Shown here in pieces: positions 17,080 through 26,082 of a stretch of DNA of 64,000 bases. Numbering within the stretch: position 1 is the first letter of the stretch; each line of letters begins with the position of its first letter. A program made the position numbers and the translations under genes. Where the stretch lies: positions 1,768,501-1,832,500 of the forward strand of contig NZ_CP029773.1 in assembly GCF_003205835.1 (NCBI RefSeq). Reading direction: 5' to 3'. Source of the DNA: Stenotrophomonas maltophilia. GTDB lineage: Bacteria > Pseudomonadota > Gammaproteobacteria > Xanthomonadales > Xanthomonadaceae. The notes beneath the pieces were generated by a model that was not told the DNA's origin, ran no database searches, and worked only from the letters and a program-made list of their open reading frames with translations.

Positions 17080-20000
17080 ATGGACTTTTCCCGTTTCTTC
17101 ATCGACAGGCCGATCTTCGCGGCGGTGCTGTCGATCGTGATCTTCGCCGCAGGCCTGATCACGATTCCGATCCTGCCGATCAGCGAGTACCCGGAAGTGG
17201 TGCCGCCGTCGGTGGTCGTGCGCACGGTGTATCCGGGCGCCAACCCCAAGGTCATTGCCGAGACCGTTGCCACCCCGCTTGAAGAGGCGATCAACGGCGT
17301 CGAAGGCATGATGTACCTGAAGTCGGTCGCCGGCTCGGACGGCGTGCTGCAGATGACCGTCACCTTCCGCCCGGGCACCGACCCGGACGCAGCGGCGGTG
17401 AAGGTGCAGAACCGCGTGGCGCAGGCGCAGGCGCGCCTGCCCGAGGACGTGCGCCGGCAGGGCGTGACCACGCAGAAGCAGTCACCGACCTTCCTGATGG
17501 TGGTGCACCTGACCTCGCCGCAAGGCAAGTACGACACCCTGTACCTGCGCAACTATGCCCGCCTGCACGTCAAGGATGCGCTGGCGCGCATTCCGGGCGT
17601 GGGTGACGCGCAGATCTTCGGTGGTGGCGACTACGCCATGCGCGCCTGGCTGGACCCGGACAAGGTGGCCTCGCGTGGCCTGACCGCCAGCGACGTGGTG
17701 CGTGCGATGCGCGAGCAGAACGTGCAGGTCTCGGCCGGCCAGCTCGGTGCCGAGCCACTGCCGAACAGCCAGTTCCTGACCCTGATCAACGCCCAGGGCC
17801 GCCTGAAGACCGAAAAGGAATTCGGCGACATCGTGCTCAAGAACGGTGTGGACGGTGAGATCGTGCGCCTGTCCGACGTTGCCCGCCTGGAACTGGGCGC
17901 CGGCGACTACACCCTGCGCTCGCAGCTGGACGGCAAGAACGCGGTCGGTATCGGTATCTTCCAGTCGCCCGGTGCCAACGCGCTGGAGATCCGTGACCAG
18001 GTCATCTCGACGATGGACGAGATGCAGAAGACCATGCCGGCCGACGTGAAGTACGAAGCCGTGTATGACACCACCATCTTCGTGCGTGACTCGATCAAGG
18101 CCGTGGTCTCCACGCTGCTGGAAGCGATCGCCCTGGTGGTGCTGGTGGTGATCCTGTTCCTGCAGACCTGGCGTGCGTCGATCATTCCGCTGATCGCGGT
18201 GCCGGTGTCGGTGGTCGGTACTTTCGCCGCGCTGTACCTGCTGGGCTTCTCGATCAACACGCTGAGCCTGTTCGGACTGGTGCTGGCGATCGGCATCGTG
18301 GTCGACGACGCGATCGTGGTGGTGGAGAACGTCGAGCGCAACATCGAGGAAGGCCTGTCGCCCACCGCGGCGGCCCACCAGGCCATGCGTGAGGTGTCCG
18401 GCCCGATCATCGCGATCGCGCTGGTGCTGTGTGCCGTGTTCGTGCCGATGGCGTTCCTGTCGGGTGTCACTGGCCAGTTCTACAAGCAGTTCGCGGTCAC
18501 CATCGCCATCTCCACGGTGATCTCGGCGATCAACTCGCTGACCCTGTCGCCGGCCCTGGCCGCGCGCCTGCTGAAGGCCCACGGTGCGCCGAAGGACGGC
18601 CCGAGCCGCCTGATCGACCGCCTGTTCGGCTGGGTATTCCGTCCGTTCAACCGCTTCTTCAAGTCCAGCTCGGAGAAGTACGAGCGTGGCGTGGCCCGTA
18701 TCCTCGGCCGTCGTGGCGCGGTGTTCATGGTCTACGCGATCCTGCTGGTCGGTACCGGCGTGATCTTCAAGCTGGTGCCGCCGGGCTTCATCCCGACCCA
18801 GGACAAGCTGTACCTGATCGCCGGCGTGAAGCTGCCGGAGGGTTCGTCGATCGCGCGTACCGATGAAATGCTGCGCAAGGTTGCCAAGATCGCCCAGGAA
18901 ACCGATGGCGTGGCCCACACCATCTCGTTCCCGGGCTTGAACGCGCTGCAGTTCACCAATACGCCGAACACCGGTGTGGCGTTCATTCCGCTCAAGCCGT
19001 TCGCCGAGCGCCACGGCCGCACCGCCGCGCAGATCAATGCCGAGATCAACCAGAAGATCGCCGGCCTGCAGGAAGGCTTCGCCTTCGCGATGATGCCGCC
19101 GCCGATCCTCGGCCTGGGTAACGGCAACGGCTACCAGATGTTCATCGAGGACCGTGGCAACCTGGGTTACGGCGCGCTGCAGAATGCCGTGCAGGCGATG
19201 CAGGGCACCGTTGCGCAGACCCCGGGCATGGCCTTCCCGATTTCCAGCTACCAGGCCAACGTGCCGCAGCTGGATGCCGAGGTGGACCGCGTCAAGGCCA
19301 AGGCCCAGGGCGTGCAGCTCACCGAGCTGTTCGACACGCTGCAGACCTACCTCGGTTCGGCCTACGTCAACGACTTCAACCAGTTCGGCCGTACCTGGCA
19401 GGTGATCGCCCAGGCAGATGGTCCGTTCCGCGAGACGGTCGAGGACATCGGCAAGCTGCGTACCCGCAATGACCGCGGCGAGATGGTGCCGATCGGTTCG
19501 ATGGTCACCATCAAGCAGACCTTCGGCCCGGACCCGGTGCTGCGCTTCAATGGCTATCCGGCCGCGGACCTGGCCGGTGAAGCCGACCCGCGCCTGCTGT
19601 CCTCGGCCGAGGCGATGAACAAGCTGACCGAGATCGCCGGCAAGGTGCTGCCGGTGGGCATGACCACCGAATGGACCGACCTGAGCTACCAGCAGGCAAC
19701 CCAGGGCAAGGCCGCCTTCATCGTGTTCCCGGTGGCGATCATGCTGGCCTTCCTGGTGCTGGCCGCGCTGTACGAGAGCTGGTCGCTGCCGCTGGCGGTG
19801 ATCCTGATCGTGCCGATGACCCTGCTGTCCGCGTTGTTCGGCGTGTGGCTGACCGGAGGCGACAACAACGTGTTCGTGCAGGTCGGCCTGGTGGTGCTGA
19901 TGGGCCTGGCGTGCAAGAACGCGATCCTGATCGTCGAATTCGCCAGAGAGCTGGAGATGGGCGGCAAGGGCATCGTTGAAGCTGCGCTGGAAGCCTGCCG

Positions 20001-20250
20001 CCTGCGTCTGCGCCCGATCGTGATGACCTCCATCGCGTTCATCGCCGGCACCGTACCGCTGGTGCTGTCGCACGGTGCGGGTGCCGAGGTGCGCTCGGTG
20101 ACCGGTATCACCGTGTTCGCCGGCATGCTGGGTGTGACCCTGTTCGGACTGTTCCTCACCCCGGTGTTCTACGTGGCCCTGCGCAAGTTCGTCACCCGCA
20201 ACGGTGGTGGCCAGCTGGTGCAGCACGGCGAGCCGACCATCCACCACTGA
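17080..20250 (+). CDS. smeW: RND inner-membrane efflux transporter of SmeVWX
   Basis: A 1056-aa HAE1-family proton/drug antiporter of the MexF type. It starts MDFSRFFIDRPIFAAVLSIV (TM1). TM4 carries the proton-relay pair in GIVVDDAIVVVENVERN, and the second half mirrors it with VLMGLACKNAILIVEFARE. Periplasmic loops 1 and 2 are full length and 12 membrane segments are seen. It is co-transcribed with smeV, smeU2 and smeX and trimerises to bind SmeV and SmeX. Confidence 0.96.
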   Translation: MDFSRFFIDRPIFAAVLSIVIFAAGLITIPILPISEYPEVVPPSVVVRTVYPGANPKVIAETVATPLEEAINGVEGMMYLKSVAGSDGVLQMTVTFRPGTDPDAAAVKVQNRVAQAQARLPEDVRRQGVTTQKQSPTFLMVVHLTSPQGKYDTLYLRNYARLHVKDALARIPGVGDAQIFGGGDYAMRAWLDPDKVASRGLTASDVVRAMREQNVQVSAGQLGAEPLPNSQFLTLINAQGRLKTEKEFGDIVLKNGVDGEIVRLSDVARLELGAGDYTLRSQLDGKNAVGIGIFQSPGANALEIRDQVISTMDEMQKTMPADVKYEAVYDTTIFVRDSIKAVVSTLLEAIALVVLVVILFLQTWRASIIPLIAVPVSVVGTFAALYLLGFSINTLSLFGLVLAIGIVVDDAIVVVENVERNIEEGLSPTAAAHQAMREVSGPIIAIALVLCAVFVPMAFLSGVTGQFYKQFAVTIAISTVISAINSLTLSPALAARLLKAHGAPKDGPSRLIDRLFGWVFRPFNRFFKSSSEKYERGVARILGRRGAVFMVYAILLVGTGVIFKLVPPGFIPTQDKLYLIAGVKLPEGSSIARTDEMLRKVAKIAQETDGVAHTISFPGLNALQFTNTPNTGVAFIPLKPFAERHGRTAAQINAEINQKIAGLQEGFAFAMMPPPILGLGNGNGYQMFIEDRGNLGYGALQNAVQAMQGTVAQTPGMAFPISSYQANVPQLDAEVDRVKAKAQGVQLTELFDTLQTYLGSAYVNDFNQFGRTWQVIAQADGPFRETVEDIGKLRTRNDRGEMVPIGSMVTIKQTFGPDPVLRFNGYPAADLAGEADPRLLSSAEAMNKLTEIAGKVLPVGMTTEWTDLSYQQATQGKAAFIVFPVAIMLAFLVLAALYESWSLPLAVILIVPMTLLSALFGVWLTGGDNNVFVQVGLVVLMGLACKNAILIVEFARELEMGGKGIVEAALEACRLRLRPIVMTSIAFIAGTVPLVLSHGAGAEVRSVTGITVFAGMLGVTLFGLFLTPVFYVALRKFVTRNGGGQLVQHGEPTIHH

Positions 20251-20264
20251 CATGGAACCCCGTC

Positions 20265-20286
20265 GCCGCCGGCCATTGCCGGCGGC
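20265..20286. other. GC palindrome between smeW and smeU2
   Basis: GCCGCCGGC / GCCGGCGGC, a perfect 9-bp stem with a 4-base loop. It is the third operon gap with a hairpin. Confidence 0.55.
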
Positions 20287-20313
20287 GGCTTCCCCCTCAC
20301 GAGGCAAGAATCC

Positions 20314-21051
20314 ATGAACACCCATCAGAACAAGATCGCGCTGGTCACCGGCGCCACCCGCGGCATCGGCGCCGAGACCGTGCGCCAGCTGGCCCAGGCC
20401 GGCGTGCATACGCTGCTGGCCGGCCGCAAGCGCGAAACCGCCGTGGAGCAGGCGCTGAAGCTTCAGGCCGAGGGCCTGCCAGTGGAAGCGCTGCAGCTGG
20501 ACGTCACCGATGGCGCCAGCATCGCCGAGGCTGTGCAGCAGGTGCGCGAGCGCCATGGCCGTCTCGACATCCTGGTCAACAACGCCGGTGTGTTGCTGGA
20601 AAATCCGGCGCAGCGGCCGTCCGAGCAATCGCTGGACACCTGGCGCCGCACCTTCGACACCAACGTCTATGCGCTGGTAGCGGTGACCCAGGCCTTCCTG
20701 CCGTTGCTGCAGCAGGCCAAGGCCGGCCGCATCGTGAATGTCTCCAGCATCCTCGGTTCGCAGACCCTGCATGCCGACCCGGCATCAGGCATCTACGATT
20801 TCAAGATCCCGGCCTACAACGCTTCCAAGGCCGCGGTGAACAGCTGGACCCTGGCGCTGGCACACGAACTGCGCAGCACGCAGATCAAGGTCAACACCGT
20901 GCATCCGGGCTACGTGAAAACCGACATGAACGGTGGCCACGGCGAGATCGAAATCGCCGAGGGCGCGCGCTCCAGCGTGCAGATGGCCCTGGTCGGCCAC
21001 GAAGGCCCGAACGGCAGCTTCACCTACCTGGGCGAGGTGCTGCCATGGTGA
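20314..21051 (+). CDS. smeU2: Classical short-chain dehydrogenase of the smeVWX operon
   Basis: A 245-aa SDR with all hallmarks: TGATRGIGAETVRQ cofactor loop, NNAG, the catalytic Ser in NVSSILGS, YNASKAAVN with the catalytic Tyr/Lys pair, and HPGYVKTDM. It contrasts with SmeU1, whose active site is broken. It reduces or oxidises an unknown carbonyl substrate with NAD(P). GAGGCAAGAATCC precedes the ATG. It overlaps smeX by 7 bp. Confidence 0.92.
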   Translation: MNTHQNKIALVTGATRGIGAETVRQLAQAGVHTLLAGRKRETAVEQALKLQAEGLPVEALQLDVTDGASIAEAVQQVRERHGRLDILVNNAGVLLENPAQRPSEQSLDTWRRTFDTNVYALVAVTQAFLPLLQQAKAGRIVNVSSILGSQTLHADPASGIYDFKIPAYNASKAAVNSWTLALAHELRSTQIKVNTVHPGYVKTDMNGGHGEIEIAEGARSSVQMALVGHEGPNGSFTYLGEVLPW

Positions 21052-22469
21052 TCCGCACATTGGCGATGGCCGTCTCCAGCCTGGTGCTGGCAGGTTGTGT
21101 CAGCGTCGGCCCGAACTACAAGGCACCGGTGCAGGAACCGGTAGTCCTGCAGGGCGCACAGCAGCCGGTGTTCAGCACCACCTCGCCGGTGGCCAGCTGG
21201 TGGGCGCAGTTCGATGATCCGGTGCTGGAAGAACTGGTGCACGGTGCACTGTCGGACAACCTGGACCTGCGCGTGGCCGTGGCCCGTGTCAGCCAGGCCC
21301 GCGCGGTGTTTGTCGAAAGCCGTTTCGACCAGGCCCCGCACATCACCGCCGGTGGCAGCTACGACCGCCGCAAGCAACCCGATCCGCAGCTGGGTGGGCA
21401 GCGGGTGTTCAGTGAAAGCTACCAGCTCGGTTTCGACGCGGGCTGGGAGCTGGATCTGTTCGGCCGCAAGCGCCGTGCTGCAGAAGCCGCGCGCGCCGAC
21501 CTCGACGCCGAGCAGGCCAACCTGGCCGACGCACAGGTGCTGGTCGCCGCTGAGGTGGCGCGCAACTACTTCGAGCTGCGCGGCACGCAGAAGCGCATCG
21601 CCGTGGCCCAGCACACCCTGGTCAACCTGCGTGATACGCAGAAGCTGACCGAGGCACGCTGGGAACTGGGCGCCGGCAGCGAGCTGGACGTGCAGAGCAG
21701 CCGCGCCCGCCTGAAGGCGATCGAGGCCGACATTCCATTGCTGGAAGTTGCCGAGACGCAGTCGCGCAACCGACTGGCGGTGCTGCTCGGCCAGCGCCCG
21801 GAAGTGCTGGCCGAGATGCTCGCGCCGCATGAAGTACCGGCGTTCGCCAAGGCATTGCCGCTGGGCGATACCCGCGAACTGCTGCGCCAGCGCGCCGACG
21901 TACGCGTGGCCGAACGTCGCCTGGCCGCTGCCACCGCACGCGTGGGCGTGGCCACCGCCGATCTGTTCCCGCGGTTGTCGCTGTCCGGCTTTGTCGGGTT
22001 CCTGGGCGGCGATGCCAGTGGCCTGGTCAATGGCAACAACAAGGCCTGGTCGCTGACGCCGTCGCTGAGCTGGGCGGCCTTTGATTTCGGCACCGTGCGT
22101 GCACGCCTGCGTGCCAGCAAGGCCGAGGCCGAGGGCGTGGCCGCACAGTACGAGCAGGCCGTGCTGCTGGCCCTGGAAGACACCGAGAACGCGCTGACCC
22201 GCTATTCCAAGCAGCAGGCGCGGCTGGCGATCGTGGTCGAGCAGGCGCAGGCGGCACGGCGTGCCGAATCGCTGGCGCAGATCCGCTATCGCGAGGGCTC
22301 GGAGGACTTCCTGACCCTGCTGGATGCGCAGCGTACGCAGTTGGCTGCGGATGATGCGTTGGCCGCGGCCGAATCCGAAGTCAACGTCAGCGTTGTTGGT
22401 GTGTACAAGGCGCTGGGTGGCTGGGGGCAGGCGCCGCAGGCGGCGCCGAGCGTCGCGGTCGCGCGCTGA
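21045..22469 (+). CDS. smeX: Outer-membrane efflux channel of SmeVWX
   Basis: A 474-aa NodT/OprM-type lipoprotein: lipobox LAGCVSVGPNYKAP, then the duplicated TolC-like hairpins (FDDPVLEELVHGAL and ELGAGSELDVQSSRARL in repeat 1; RQRADVRVAERRLAAATARVG and LSWAAFDFGTVRARL in repeat 2). It forms the exit duct. ATG 21045 lies within the end of smeU2 (ATGGTGA). The last gene of the operon, ended by the hairpin at 22495. Confidence 0.94.
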   Translation: MVIRTLAMAVSSLVLAGCVSVGPNYKAPVQEPVVLQGAQQPVFSTTSPVASWWAQFDDPVLEELVHGALSDNLDLRVAVARVSQARAVFVESRFDQAPHITAGGSYDRRKQPDPQLGGQRVFSESYQLGFDAGWELDLFGRKRRAAEAARADLDAEQANLADAQVLVAAEVARNYFELRGTQKRIAVAQHTLVNLRDTQKLTEARWELGAGSELDVQSSRARLKAIEADIPLLEVAETQSRNRLAVLLGQRPEVLAEMLAPHEVPAFAKALPLGDTRELLRQRADVRVAERRLAAATARVGVATADLFPRLSLSGFVGFLGGDASGLVNGNNKAWSLTPSLSWAAFDFGTVRARLRASKAEAEGVAAQYEQAVLLALEDTENALTRYSKQQARLAIVVEQAQAARRAESLAQIRYREGSEDFLTLLDAQRTQLAADDALAAAESEVNVSVVGVYKALGGWGQAPQAAPSVAVAR

Positions 22470-22494
22470 GCGCAACGCTCCGCCAGTAGGCCCT

Positions 22495-22531
22495 GGGCCG
22501 GTACGGGCGAAATGCCCGTGCCGGCCTTCCT
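22495..22531. terminator. Terminator after smeX
   Basis: GGCCGG-TA-CGGGC / GCCCG-TG-CCGGCC long stem with a GAAAT loop, followed by TTCCTGTT. It lies between convergent smeX and the immunity-like gene. Confidence 0.7.
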
Positions 22532-22547
22532 GTTGCAGCGATGCGGG

Positions 22548-23024
22548 TCAGGGGGCCTGCCGCAGCTGGCAGGCGGCAAGGTCCTTCTGGCGCTCGCGTG
22601 GGGTATCCCGCAGGGGCAGCACGTGGCGCTGCGCGCCTTCACCCACAACGCAGAACAGGCTGCGGTACCAGCGCCGTGACGGACCCTCCGGGCCGGGTAC
22701 GGACGATACCAGCACCACGCCATAGGCTTGGCCGGGCGACAGCGCGACGCTGCGCAGCGCAGGCTGCTCGTCCAGGCGCAGGCAGTGGCCCGGTGCCAGT
22801 GTCTGGCCGTCGCCGCCAAACTCGGCGGTAGCCAGCGGTCGTTCGCGACCAGCGCTGCGCTCGAACAACTGCACGTGGTCCACGGTCACTGGCGCACGCT
22901 CATCGCCCACCGTCACGCAGGGCGTGCCCTGCTGATCCTTCACCTGTGCCGACGCATGACGCGAGGTCGCCGCGCCCGCAAGGGCTGGCATGCACAGCAG
23001 GGCAAGCAGGGGCAGGGTGCGCAT
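22548..23024 (-). CDS. Exported immunity-like protein paired with the PAAR effector
   Basis: A 158-aa protein with a signal peptide (LLALLCMPALAGAA). The mature part is a small beta-rich domain with conserved cysteines (GTPCVTVGDE, GHCLRL, SLFCVV, AACQL) and the pattern PGQAYGVVLVSS. This arrangement resembles periplasmic immunity proteins listed next to type VI effectors. It starts 4 bases after the stop of the PAAR-metallopeptidase gene on the same strand, the expected effector-immunity order. The family call is from memory and position; inhibition of the neighbour is inference. Confidence 0.6.
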   Translation of the reverse strand: MRTLPLLALLCMPALAGAATSRHASAQVKDQQGTPCVTVGDERAPVTVDHVQLFERSAGRERPLATAEFGGDGQTLAPGHCLRLDEQPALRSVALSPGQAYGVVLVSSVPGPEGPSRRWYRSLFCVVGEGAQRHVLPLRDTPRERQKDLAACQLRQAP

Positions 23025-23028
23025 CGGG

Positions 23029-24237
23029 TCATTCCTTGGTGTTGGGCAGGTTGGACGCTGCAGCCGGATCGGCCAGGAAATCGGACAGCATCGGGGCCAG
23101 TGTTGCGGCCACGTTGGAGGCTCCTACACGTGCGGCGATGGTGGCCTGGTACGCCTCGCTGGTGAATGCTGCCACGAAGTAGTCTGCAAGGATGTCGCCC
23201 TGCTGCTCCATGTTGAAGTCGCACAGGCGCTTGTCGTTCGATGGCGCGTAGTCATATTTCATGTTGGGACGGAACATGCGGACCCATTTGATGGAGTAGC
23301 CCAGCTGGTATTGCCACACATGCACCATCTCGTGGATGAACCAGTGCTGCTTGTCCACGCCCAATGCTGAATAGTCGTCCTCGTGAACGCCCTTCGGGAA
23401 GTACATCTCACCGTTGGGCGTGACCGCGGTGTTCTTATCCTGGAACCCGAAGAACAACCAGTACCCATGGTTATGTACCTTGACCCGGGCATAGTCGACA
23501 CTGGTGCCGAACACCTTGCGCGCGATGTCGATTTCTCCGGCGGTCAGGCTGCGTTCGTGGCCCTTGGCCTCGACCTCCACCACGGACTGTCCATAGGCCT
23601 CTTCGGTCGTTGCGGCGCCGTCCACCGCAAAGCTGACCTTGTCTTCGGCGCCGGTGACGCTGCTGCAGCAGGTGGCCGAACCACTGGGCTCGCTCAACGT
23701 CGCGCGCACGATGCGCACCGCACTGTCAGTCTGCACGCGCGCGGTGGCACCGTTGCTGTCGGTGGTCCCGCTGACCTGCTCGCCGTTGTCCAGCTCCAGG
23801 GTATAGGGCACGTTTGAGAGGGGTTCCCTGGAGCGCGTCAGGAAGCGCAGTGCCTGGTCGAACAGGCCGCTTTCACGCTTGCCCATCAGGCGCGTGGCGA
23901 TACCGGCCACGCTCGCGGCCTTGCCCGGTGTTGCCGCAGCCGAACCTCCCGCTGCCGCGCCACCGCCACCGCCCTGTTCGAGGAACACGTGGGTCTGTTG
24001 GCTGGACATCAGCGAGCATCCGCATGCGCAGAGATCGCCGTGACGTGCGACGGGCTGTCCATCAATGATCACCGTGCTGTCGCCGGAGGCGATGCGGGTG
24101 GGGCCATGACGCTTGCAGAGCGCTGGATCGCCGATGCGCGCGACCGGCTTGCCGTCGATATCCGTCATCGGGGATCCCTGCAGCACCTGGCCGCCGCTGC
24201 TCAGGGGATCACCCAGCACAATCCAGTTTCTTGCCAT
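23029..24237 (-). CDS. PAAR-domain protein with C-terminal zinc metallopeptidase domain
   Basis: A 402-aa protein. The PAAR domain (about residues 1-90) has MARNWIVLGDPLSSGGQVLQ, PVARIGDPALCKRHGPT and a second half around PVARHGDLCACGCSL. A Gly/Ala linker and an Ig-like segment (NVPYTLELDNGEQVSGTTDSNG) follow. The C-terminal domain (about 235-400) resembles DUF4157-like peptidases with HWFIHEMVHVWQYQ, an HExxH zinc site. PAAR proteins cap the VgrG spike of type VI systems, so this looks like a loaded effector. No VgrG, Hcp or other T6SS gene is in the window. GGGAG precedes the ATG. Confidence 0.85.
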   Translation of the reverse strand: MARNWIVLGDPLSSGGQVLQGSPMTDIDGKPVARIGDPALCKRHGPTRIASGDSTVIIDGQPVARHGDLCACGCSLMSSQQTHVFLEQGGGGGAAAGGSAAATPGKAASVAGIATRLMGKRESGLFDQALRFLTRSREPLSNVPYTLELDNGEQVSGTTDSNGATARVQTDSAVRIVRATLSEPSGSATCCSSVTGAEDKVSFAVDGAATTEEAYGQSVVEVEAKGHERSLTAGEIDIARKVFGTSVDYARVKVHNHGYWLFFGFQDKNTAVTPNGEMYFPKGVHEDDYSALGVDKQHWFIHEMVHVWQYQLGYSIKWVRMFRPNMKYDYAPSNDKRLCDFNMEQQGDILADYFVAAFTSEAYQATIAARVGASNVAATLAPMLSDFLADPAAASNLPNTKE

Positions 24238-24484
24238 CGAGCACGCTCCCTGTGAATGAAGCCGCGAATCCTTGCCGGTGCCATGCTATCGCGCAAACCG
24301 CGAACTGACATTCATGAACAGGCTCCTGCCGTGAGGCCGGTCGGCTGGCCGACGCCCAATTGAGGGGGCAGAACGCTAGCGCGCCCATGAGATGTGGCAA
24401 CCGTCACGGTTATGACGCATCTGACTCTGCCCTAACCTGGGCCTGCCCTGTAACTAATGGGGCAGGCCCTTGGGAGGACAAACG

Positions 24485-24748
24485 ATGATTGATGGCAGAG
24501 GGGATACCCAACGCATGTTGTTCGGTGATCCGGGCCCGCCCGGAGCGGGGCTTTCGGTGGCCGTAGTGGTGCTGCTGGTGTTGGCGACGATGGCCGCGGC
24601 GATCGGCTTCGCGCGCCTGCCGGATCCACTGGTGGGGCTGGGGCTGATCGGCATCGCCGTGTTCCTCGCCATCGGCGCCCGCATCTGCCAGGCGCGCAAC
24701 CAGCACCAGGCGCTGTACCGGTTGTTGTCGAAGCGGCCGCCGCCGTAG
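24485..24748 (+). CDS. Small two-helix membrane protein
   Basis: An 87-aa protein with two predicted transmembrane helices (AGLSVAVVVLLVLATMAAAIGF and DPLVGLGLIGIAVFLAIGARI) and a basic C-terminal tail (LLSKRPPP). The start at 24485 has GGGAGGA at 24472-24478. Not recognised. It stands alone, convergent with the EEP-fold gene. The 247 bases before it hold no gene I can support. Confidence 0.7.
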   Translation: MIDGRGDTQRMLFGDPGPPGAGLSVAVVVLLVLATMAAAIGFARLPDPLVGLGLIGIAVFLAIGARICQARNQHQALYRLLSKRPPP

Positions 24749-24767
24749 TGGCGGCGGCGACGCAGGT

Positions 24768-25622
24768 TCAGTGCGTTGGCCAGTCCAGCTCGACCACCAG
24801 CGGGAAGTGGTCCGACGGCAGCACGCCGTCGATGCGGCGGTCATCGGTGAGGAAGCTGCGCGCGTGGAAACCGCGCACCAGCACCCAGTCCAGCTGCGTG
24901 GTGGCATTGCCGGTGAAATCGTGGAAGGTCAGACGTGGCCCCTGTGGTGCCTTCACCTGGGTGCGGGTGTCCTGCAGCGCGCGGGTGAATGCCTTGTACG
25001 TATCGCCACCCGGCTCGCTGTTGAAGTCACCGGTCAACACCACCGGCAGATCGGCCGGCAGCGTCGCCAGGCGCGTGCCGATCAGTTCGGCCCCCTTCAC
25101 CCGTCGCGGTTCGTCCTCGTCGCGGTAGGGCAGGTGGGTATCCATGAAATAGAAGCGACGGCCGTCATCGAGGCGCCGGAACAGGGCCCAGGTGACCATG
25201 CGCGGGTACAGGTTGCCCCAGGTGATGCTGCCGGGTACCTCCGGCGTGTCGGACAACCAGAAGTTGCCTGATTGCTCGATCGCCAGCACCTTGCTGTCGT
25301 AGAACACGCCCATGTGCTCGTCGCCGCCGCCGCCACGCCGGCCCTCGCCGAACCAGCGGTAGCCGGGCAGGTGTTCGGACAGGTAGTCGGCCTGCTCCTT
25401 CACCAGCTCCTGGGTGCCGATCACCGCCGGGTGCGCGTCGAGGATGACCTTGACCATCGCATCGCGACGGTCCGGCCAGCGCTTGCCAGGTTCGGTATCT
25501 GCCGGGGTGCGGACATTGAACGACATCACCTTCAGCGGCGCCGGTGTGGCGGCCCAGGTGGCGACAGGCAGAGCAAGCGCCAGCAGCGCGCACAGCGCAG
25601 GGCGATGGAAGCGCGACAACAT
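24768..25622 (-). CDS. Exported endonuclease/exonuclease/phosphatase-fold protein
   Basis: A 284-aa protein with a signal peptide (CALLALALPVATWAA). The EEP catalytic motifs appear in order: VMSFNVRT, GTQEL, MDTHLPYRDEDEPRR, LTGDFNSEPGG, LDWVLV and PSDHFPLVVEL. Exported members of this group act on phosphodiesters such as nucleic acids or phospholipids; the substrate here is unknown. GGAGGG sits before the ATG at 25622. A LacI-type operator palindrome lies 17 bases upstream. Confidence 0.87.
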   Translation of the reverse strand: MLSRFHRPALCALLALALPVATWAATPAPLKVMSFNVRTPADTEPGKRWPDRRDAMVKVILDAHPAVIGTQELVKEQADYLSEHLPGYRWFGEGRRGGGGDEHMGVFYDSKVLAIEQSGNFWLSDTPEVPGSITWGNLYPRMVTWALFRRLDDGRRFYFMDTHLPYRDEDEPRRVKGAELIGTRLATLPADLPVVLTGDFNSEPGGDTYKAFTRALQDTRTQVKAPQGPRLTFHDFTGNATTQLDWVLVRGFHARSFLTDDRRIDGVLPSDHFPLVVELDWPTH

Positions 25623-25638
25623 CGTGGAATCCCTCCAT

Positions 25639-25660
25639 TCCATGAAAACGGTTTCATGGA
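25639..25660. promoter_or_regulatory. LacI/GalR-type operator upstream of the EEP gene
   Basis: TCCATGAAA-ACGG-TTTCATGGA, with 20 of 22 positions symmetric and the central CG typical of LacI-family sites (TGAAAACGGTTTCA). It lies just upstream of the EEP gene, so a LacI-type regulator encoded elsewhere probably controls it. Confidence 0.65.
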
Positions 25661-25761
25661 GCATGCCATGGACGATGGGGCCAGTGGTATGCCGGGACGG
25701 GCGGATGGAGGATGCCGGGCGGGCGGTGAAAGCACCGCCCGACGGATCGCGCGCGGGGCAA

Positions 25762-25995
25762 TCAGGGATCGTAGATCATCCCGTTCTCGTCCCGGTTGTA
25801 GTGACTGGTGACTTCGCGGGTGCCATCGTCGTAGACCACGTACGACGTGCAGCGCTGGTGGAACACGTTGCCACTGATGCGGAAGGGCACGCACTCTTCC
25901 AGAACCTCGACGACTTCGGCGGCGGTTGCGGTGGTCGACACCATTCCGGCGAGGGCCACGGCCAGTGCGGCCATCGAGGCCAGTTGCAGTTTCAT
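25762..25995 (-). CDS. Small secreted protein, unknown function
   Basis: A 77-aa protein with a signal peptide (MKLQLASMAALAVALAGM, cleaved near ATAA). The short mature part has two cysteines (EECVPF and HQRCTSY) likely to form a disulphide, and a charged C-terminus ending YNRDENGMIYDP. AAGGA about 8 bases upstream supports the start at 25995 over the ATG three codons earlier. Not recognised. Confidence 0.65.
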   Translation of the reverse strand: MKLQLASMAALAVALAGMVSTTATAAEVVEVLEECVPFRISGNVFHQRCTSYVVYDDGTREVTSHYNRDENGMIYDP

Positions 25996-26082
25996 AAGCG
26001 TCATCCTTGCTTTCTGCAATCGCGCACATGCGCATGGCGTGTGTAACACGCGAACCAGACCGCCGGAAGTGCTTGGCCGCGA

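Noticed and set aside
17482..20772. 1096-aa antisense ORF opposite smeW and smeU2
   Set aside because: The same GC shadow effect; it spans two clear sense genes.
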